Shown one piece after another: positions 23,012 through 26,626 of a stretch of 26,626 nt of DNA; position 1 is the first letter of the stretch; every line of letters starts with the position of its first letter. The notes under the pieces are model-generated. The model was not told the DNA's origin. It saw only the letters and a list, made by a program, of their open reading frames with translations, and did no database searches. The translations under genes were made by a program, and so were the position numbers. Source of the stretch: Pseudomonadota bacterium (GTDB taxonomy: Bacteria; Pseudomonadota; Gammaproteobacteria; Steroidobacterales; Steroidobacteraceae); the NCBI GenBank assembly GCA_021817875.1, contig JAKAFQ010000005.1, positions 1 to 26,626 on the forward strand, read 5' to 3'.

Positions 23012-24130
23012 TCAAGCGAGCAGCCGGTGCAGTCGATCGACGACCTGCTCGATCTCCTCCTCCGTCGTCCCGCGCCCAAGGCTGAGGCGGATTGCACCCA
23101 AGCCGGCTTCCGGTGAGATCCCCATGGCCTCGAGGACCGGCGACAACATGACCCGCCCAGAGTGGCACGCCGATCCGGTCGATGCGGCGACTTCCGGCAT
23201 CCTTGCCAGGATGTCGGCACCGACCTGCCCCGCAAACGACACGTTCAGCGTGTTCGGCAGCCGCTCATCGATGTGGCCATTCAGGGTGACGCGATCGCCG
23301 AACACCGCGCGCAAGCGATCCCAGAAGCGATCGCGCAAGCGTCGCGTCGCCGGCAGGCCGAGGTCTGGTCCTGCGATCTCGCACGCCTTTCCGAGACTCG
23401 CGGCCAACACAGCGCTCTCGGTGCCCGCGCGACGCCCGCCCTCGTGCCCGGCACCGTGGATCAGGGGCTCGAGCACGAGGCCGTGGCGGATGTAGAGGGC
23501 GCCGATCCCCTTCGGCGCGTAGAGCTTGTGGCCGGCGACCGAAAGCAGATCGACGCCGAGCTCATCCACGTTCGTCGGTATCTTGCCGGCGGATTGCGCG
23601 GCGTCCGTATGCAAGGGTATCCCATGCGCATGCGCGATCTTCGCGATCTCGGCGACCGGCTGGACCGTGCCGACCTCGTTGTTGGCATGCATGATGCTGA
23701 TCAGAAACGTGTCCCGGGTGATCGCATTGCGGATATCGTCGGGGTCGACGCGACCGGTTCGGTCCACGGGAACGTAGGTCACCGCCACCCCGAGCCGCTC
23801 GAGAAACCGGCATGGCGCGAGAATGGCGGGATGCTCGATCTGCGAGGTGACGATATGCGAGGACCGATCGCGACGCGGGAAGTACAGGCCCTTTAGCGCG
23901 AGATTGTTCGCCTCGCTGCCGCCGCTCGTGAACACGATCTCATCGGCCGCGCAACGGAGCAGCGCTGCGACCTCGGAGCGGGCGTTCTCCAACGCCGCCT
24001 TTGCGGTCGCGCCCGCCCAGTGAGCGCTCGACGGATTGCCGAAGGCATCCGCGACGAGCGGCCGCATGGCCGCAGCGACCGCCGGATCGATCGGCGTGCT
24101 TGCGTTGAAGTCGAGATAGATCGATCTCAC
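23012..24130 (-). CDS. Cysteine desulfurase, NifS/IscS-like (class V aminotransferase)
   Basis: A 372-residue PLP enzyme that takes sulfur from cysteine, leaving alanine and a persulfide. Visible features: YLDFNAST start, HPAIL with His100, HANNEVG (148-154), TDAAQSAGK (175-183), the PLP lysine in SVAGHK (Lys202), and the catalytic loop STGSACHSG with Cys322. ATG 24130 gives the standard start. It lies 53 bases downstream of the DsrE-type gene on the same strand, and no Fe-S scaffold gene is nearby. That argues for sulfur trafficking or persulfide generation with the DsrE protein rather than a full isc operon. The copper ATPase gene converges on it from the left. Confidence 0.92.
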   Translation of the reverse strand: MRSIYLDFNASTPIDPAVAAAMRPLVADAFGNPSSAHWAGATAKAALENARSEVAALLRCAADEIVFTSGGSEANNLALKGLYFPRRDRSSHIVTSQIEHPAILAPCRFLERLGVAVTYVPVDRTGRVDPDDIRNAITRDTFLISIMHANNEVGTVQPVAEIAKIAHAHGIPLHTDAAQSAGKIPTNVDELGVDLLSVAGHKLYAPKGIGALYIRHGLVLEPLIHGAGHEGGRRAGTESAVLAASLGKACEIAGPDLGLPATRRLRDRFWDRLRAVFGDRVTLNGHIDERLPNTLNVSFAGQVGADILARMPEVAASTGSACHSGRVMLSPVLEAMGISPEAGLGAIRLSLGRGTTEEEIEQVVDRLHRLLA

Positions 24131-24183
24131 GGCCGTCTACCGCCGATGGTGCCGTTCCGGGTCACCGCCCTGCCGTCGCTCGG

Positions 24184-24537
24184 CTAAAACACCAGCGTCT
24201 TGTCGGCGCCGATCGTGAGCGCTGCAAGCTCATCCATCGTGCCGCGCTGAGCGCCTTCGATGAGCTCGGTTTCCGCTATTCCTCGCGCATCCATGCAGGT
24301 GCCGCAGAGAAGAACCTTGTGGACGCCGCCGGCGAAGCGCTTCAGCATGCGCTCCAGGCTGTAATAACCCTCCGGCGTCTTCTGACCCCGCTTTCCGCAT
24401 GAAACGGCATCGGCCATGAGGAAGACCGTGATCTCGGCCGATGGATCCTTCTTGGCGACGGCATTGGCGAGGCGCAGCGCGTTGTAGCAGCGCTCCGTGC
24501 CGTAGGGCGGATCGTTGAGGATGAAGAGTAGCTTCAT
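24184..24537 (-). CDS. DsrE-family sulfur-carrier protein
   Basis: A 117-residue cytoplasmic protein of the DsrE/DsrF/TusD superfamily: MKLLFILNDPPYGTE start, then ALRLANAV, an ITVFLM strand, and a conserved cysteine region LLCGTCMDARG with Cys78 and Cys81 (also Cys17 and Cys47). Members carry persulfide sulfur on such cysteines or act in thiosulfonate metabolism. ATG 24537 is preceded by GGAGGT at an ideal spacing, which settles the start, although the frame is open to 24570. It is the first gene of a two-gene operon with the cysteine desulfurase, divergent from the ArsR-rhodanese gene. Confidence 0.88.
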   Translation of the reverse strand: MKLLFILNDPPYGTERCYNALRLANAVAKKDPSAEITVFLMADAVSCGKRGQKTPEGYYSLERMLKRFAGGVHKVLLCGTCMDARGIAETELIEGAQRGTMDELAALTIGADKTLVF

Positions 24538-24614
24538 GTTTGTACCTCCGTCTCCCGCCGCGACCATCACGCGGCCGGCAGGACCGACGATCAGATGCTT
24601 GACAGGGCCTCTAA

Positions 24615-24634
24615 ATTCAATAACTCTATTGAAT
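24615..24634. promoter_or_regulatory. Perfect 8-4-8 palindrome, probable ArsR-type operator
   Basis: ATTCAATA, ACTC, TATTGAAT. It lies in the AT-rich gap between the divergent DsrE and ArsR-rhodanese genes, 15 bases before the regulator start. The ATTCAA/TTGAAT arms resemble known ArsR/SmtB-family operators. A binding dimer would cover the regulator's own leader and block the divergent promoter too. Confidence 0.7.
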
Positions 24635-24649
24635 AGTTTTCACAAATGA

Positions 24650-25354
24650 ATGGCCATGTCAAGCGAAAATCCCAAGCTTGCAGTGCTCACCGGGTTGGCC
24701 GGTGTCGCCAAGGCGCTCGGCCATCCGCATCGGCTGGAGATCCTTGAGCATCTGGCGCAGGGAGAGCGCAGCGTCGAGGCTGTCGCCACGTCCACCGCCC
24801 TCTCGATCGCCAACGCCTCGCAGCATCTGCGGCTGATGCGCGGGGCGGGACTGCTCGCCTCGCGGCGGGACGGCAACCGCGTCCTCTACAGCCTGAGCGA
24901 TCCGGCCGTGCTCCATGCGCTGGCCGCATTGCGCAGGGTCGCCGAGCGCAACTCGCTGCTGGTGCGCGAGGTAGTCGGGCGTTACTTCCACGCCCGCGAT
25001 GCGCTGGAGCCGATGGGCCGCAAGGAGCTGACGCGATGCCTGAAGGAGGATCTCGTCACGGTGCTCGACGTGCGGCCCGCGGACGAATACACCGCCGGGC
25101 ATCTGCCGCAGGCGATTAACATTCCTCTGCGGGAGCTCTCGCGCCGGCTGCGCGAGATCCCGAGGAACCGCGAGATCGTGGCCTACTGCCGCGGCCCGTA
25201 TTGCGTGCTCGCGTTCGAAGCGGTCGCTTTGCTCCGCGGCCGCGGGTTCAAGGCGAGGCGCCTGGAGGATGGGTATCCCGAATGGCGGGCCGCCGGGCTG
25301 CCCGTCGCGCCCCCAGATCCACGGCGGCTCTCGCGCCATGATCGGGCCCCGTGA
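24650..25354 (+). CDS. ArsR-family regulator fused to a rhodanese domain
   Basis: A 234-residue fusion. Residues about 12-100 form an ArsR winged helix (KALGHPHRLEILEHL, the recognition helix around NASQHLRLMRGAGLL, the wing GNRVLY). Residues about 125-222 form a rhodanese domain with DVRPADEYTAGHLPQA and the active loop CRGPYC (Cys180, Cys185), ending DGYPEWRAAGLPV. No ArsR-type Cys metal site is seen in the helix-turn-helix part. The protein could sense persulfide or sulfane sulfur through the rhodanese Cys pair; this is inference from the fusion and from the DsrE and desulfurase genes on the other side of the operator. ATG 24650 and ATG 24656 are both possible starts; no Shine-Dalgarno sequence is evident. 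Confidence 0.88.
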   Translation: MAMSSENPKLAVLTGLAGVAKALGHPHRLEILEHLAQGERSVEAVATSTALSIANASQHLRLMRGAGLLASRRDGNRVLYSLSDPAVLHALAALRRVAERNSLLVREVVGRYFHARDALEPMGRKELTRCLKEDLVTVLDVRPADEYTAGHLPQAINIPLRELSRRLREIPRNREIVAYCRGPYCVLAFEAVALLRGRGFKARRLEDGYPEWRAAGLPVAPPDPRRLSRHDRAP

Positions 25355-25486
25355 GCATCACCCGGACCGGTGCTCGTGCATGGGCGAGGTCGATCCTCGC
25401 TCCTCTGCAACCGCGACGTCGTCCTTGAGCCCGCAGCGACATGCGATCGCCGTGCAGATAAGGACTCGCAATCGATGGAGACGACC

Positions 25487-25750
25487 ATGCCGCAAAATTG
25501 GTGGCCCATGCCCTGGTTTGGAATGATCTTCGGTCCGATCATCATGATCGTGTTCCTGGTGATTGCCGCGATGATCGGCTTGGCGCTGCTGAGCGTGTTC
25601 GGCTTCGCACCGCCCTGGTGGTCCCATCGGGGTGATCCATCCGGCCAAGGCTCAAGTCGGCGCGCCCTCGAGATTCTCGAGGAACGCTTCGCCAAAGGTG
25701 AGATCGACAAGCAGGAATTCGAGGAGAAGAAACGTCTGCTGTTACGCTGA
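25487..25750 (+). CDS. Small SHOCT-domain membrane protein
   Basis: An 87-residue protein with one long membrane helix (GMIFGPIIMIVFLVIAAMIG), a short linker and a C-terminal SHOCT motif (ALEILEERFAKGEIDKQEFE followed by EKKRLLL). SHOCT tails are short oligomerisation modules found on many bacterial membrane proteins, often in metal or mobile islands; their role is unknown. ATG 25487 has GGAG six bases upstream; ATG 25475 is in frame too. The 132 bases between the regulator and this gene hold nothing I recognise. Confidence 0.82.
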   Translation: MPQNWWPMPWFGMIFGPIIMIVFLVIAAMIGLALLSVFGFAPPWWSHRGDPSGQGSSRRALEILEERFAKGEIDKQEFEEKKRLLLR

Positions 25751-25869
25751 CGTGGGCGCGGGTCGAGCGAGACGCCACAAGTGCTCGAAGTCCCGCAACC
25801 ACCTGGCTTCGGCGCCGGATCGTTGACAGAGGAATTACCAACTGATTGATTGGATGGACCGAGTTAAAT

Positions 25870-25914
25870 TGGCGCGCCCGGACGGATTCGAACCGCCGAC
25901 CCCCTGGTTCGAAG
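25870..25914 (-). repeat. tRNA-Arg 3' half (attachment-site scar)
   Basis: The minus strand reads exactly as a tRNA from the anticodon loop to CCA: loop CTTCGAA (anticodon TCG), stem CCAGG, variable GGGTC, T-arm GGCGG-TTCGAAT-CCGTC, acceptor CGGGCGC, G, CCA. The 5' neighbour (higher coordinates) does not pair with the anticodon stem and shows no D-arm, so the gene is cut at the anticodon loop. This is typical of the att copy left by a tyrosine-integrase element. Confidence 0.85.
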
Positions 25915-25944
25915 TCACTTCACCGCTACCGTGCACCAAGCACC

Positions 25945-26005
25945 TGCACTTTTTGCGGCGGCGGTCCGGTGCCTTGAGGCGCACTTGCACTTACCCTGCA
26001 CTTAC
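25945..26005 (+). repeat. Short TGCACTT(AC) direct repeats beside the tRNA scar
   Basis: TGCACTT occurs at 25945, and TGCACTTAC occurs at 25986 and 25997, the last two exactly 11 bp apart (one helical turn). They lie on the element side of the first tRNA half. They could be integrase arm-binding sites; the role is inferred from position. Confidence 0.45.
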
Positions 26006-26049
26006 GGAAAATTACCTGCTGGGATGGAATCTGTAACATATTGATTCCA

Positions 26050-26094
26050 TGGTGGTGAGAGAGGGACTCGAACCCTCGACCTCGGCATTATGAG
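26050..26094 (-). repeat. Second tRNA 3' half, CAT anticodon (attachment-site scar)
   Basis: The minus strand reads as loop CTCATAA (anticodon CAT: Met or Ile2), stem TGCCG, variable AGGTC, T-arm GAGGG-TTCGAGT-CCCTC, acceptor TCTCACC, A, CCA. It is again cut exactly at the anticodon loop: the bases before it do not form the other stem strand and no D-arm follows. It has the same length (45 nt) and orientation as the first scar, 180 bp to its right. Confidence 0.82.
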
Positions 26095-26135
26095 TTCTGC
26101 GGCTGGCGCCTCGCCGACTTAAGTCAACGCCTTGT

Positions 26136-26180
26136 GAACTGTGCATCGTGCCGAACTGTTCCGTGCTACCTGTAGCTACC
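26136..26180 (+). repeat. Short direct repeats beside the second tRNA scar
   Basis: GAACTGT at 26136 and 26153 (17 bp apart) and GCTACC at 26165 and 26175 (10 bp apart). They lie just on the element side of the second tRNA half, a placement like that of integrase arm sites. The repeats are short and chance is possible. Confidence 0.35.
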
Positions 26181-26244
26181 GTCGGTTTTGCGGTCCTGTC
26201 GCCCATATGATGGCACAGTGTTATTCGGATGGAGGCGTGAAGCC

Positions 26245-26626
26245 ATGGCGAAACCGCAATCGGGCGTGACCGTAACTTATAACCCGTGGCGTGTTCCGCC
26301 GCGACAGACATGGACGGTGCCGGTAGACGTACCGCGGAATTCCGTCGGGACATTTTGCGAGCGGGTCCATCTACTTGTTGCGGAGCGGTACGGCGCCTGC
26401 TTCTTCTTTCCTGATACCCAAACGAATCGGAATACGTGCCGCTTCGAGTGGCATCGCGCGTGGAAGCGCGATCGGTTCGGGCTCCGGCTTGGCTTGAGTT
26501 TCGTGGTAGACGACGCTCCGTTAACGCAGCTTGAGGCATATTGGACGACGAGAGACTTAATTAACGCAGAGGATTGGGTTGATCCACGGATTGATACTAG
26601 GACCGCGGCCGCTATCGCCAGCGATA
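26245..26626 (+). CDS. Unknown protein, N-terminal part (runs off right edge)
   Basis: ATG 26245 with GGAGG nine bases upstream opens a frame of 127 codons that is still open at the window end. The product is soluble-looking and rich in aromatic and charged residues (YNPWRVPPRQTW, RYGACFFFPDT, FEWHRAWKRDRFG). No signal peptide or membrane helix is seen. I recognise no family. It is the first gene inside the element that used the CAT-tRNA site, so it is probably mobile-element cargo. Base composition looks less GC-rich than in the metal genes to the left. Confidence 0.55.
   Translation, partial: MAKPQSGVTVTYNPWRVPPRQTWTVPVDVPRNSVGTFCERVHLLVAERYGACFFFPDTQTNRNTCRFEWHRAWKRDRFGLRLGLSFVVDDAPLTQLEAYWTTRDLINAEDWVDPRIDTRTAAAIASD

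Noticed and set aside
21469..23235. 588-codon minus-strand frame opposite the Cu+ ATPase
   Set aside because: It is antisense to a gene with all the catalytic motifs. Long antisense frames are expected in GC-rich DNA; composition is Arg/His/Asp-rich with no domain.
25854..26036. Plus-strand 60-residue frame starting with ARPDGFEPPTPWFEV
   Set aside because: It is the antisense translation of the tRNA 3' half. This peptide is a well-known spurious annotation next to tRNA-targeted att sites.
26012..26539. Minus-strand frame of 175 codons
   Set aside because: It spans the second tRNA scar and is antisense to the better-supported plus-strand gene starting at 26245; low-complexity Arg/Ser content.
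1..26626. CRISPR array, rRNA, complete tRNA
   Set aside because: No regularly spaced repeats, no rRNA-like stretches, and the only tRNA sequences are the two 3' halves.

Overview
The window is a high-GC bacterial metal-resistance and stress region, dense with short-overlap operons and with remains of mobile DNA. A proteobacterium is likely, most plausibly a gammaproteobacterium (a betaproteobacterium is possible). The reasons are the Cnr-type ECF sigma system, the CusCBA-type tripartite exporter and the DsrE/rhodanese sulfur genes. Nothing in the sequence fixes the genus.

Layout. (1) Positions 1-4741, minus strand: a tripartite RND exporter read outer-membrane factor, then adaptor, then pump, with ATGA overlaps at both junctions; the pump runs off the left edge. 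(2) 4887-6195, plus strand, divergent from it: a three-gene signalling operon matching CnrY (anti-sigma), CnrX (periplasmic metal sensor) and CnrH (ECF sigma), probably the regulator of the exporter. (3) 6200-8350: mobile and decaying DNA. It holds a frameshifted transposase N-terminus that has cut off a HEPN gene, a partner MNT nucleotidyltransferase with a mutated catalytic Asp, an 11-bp inverted repeat, and an intact DDE integrase/transposase whose 3' side abuts an ArsR regulator missing its first helix. (4) 8352-11007, plus: the truncated ArsR gene, an atypical P1B metal ATPase (APC instead of CPC) and a DUF302 protein. (5) 11057-11323: fragments of a secreted-protein gene and a TonB-dependent receptor. 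(6) 11391-20275, minus: a long copper/silver cassette read from the right as YHS protein, DUF5676 protein, ICMT-like methyltransferase, Met-rich protein, Cys/Met-rich protein, CusC-like, CusB-like, CusA, and a 60-residue secreted protein. (7) 20458-22914, plus, divergent: a Cu+ P1B-1 ATPase with N-terminal YHS and CPMH/CPxC metal domains. (8) 23012-25354: a DsrE-cysteine desulfurase operon divergent from an ArsR-rhodanese fusion, with a perfect 8-4-8 palindrome between them. This looks like a sulfane-sulfur or persulfide response unit. (9) 25487-25750: a small SHOCT membrane protein. (10) 25870-26626: two different tRNA 3' halves of exactly 45 nt each, 180 bp apart, with short direct repeats beside each, then a partial unknown gene. 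These look like tandem attachment-site scars of integrated elements extending to the right.

Together the genes would move divalent metals and Cu/Ag from cytoplasm to periplasm (two P-type ATPases) and from periplasm to outside (two RND systems), buffer metals in the periplasm (Met/Cys-rich proteins, YHS), and handle reactive sulfur. Readings rest on recognising motifs and gene order by eye; no database search was run.
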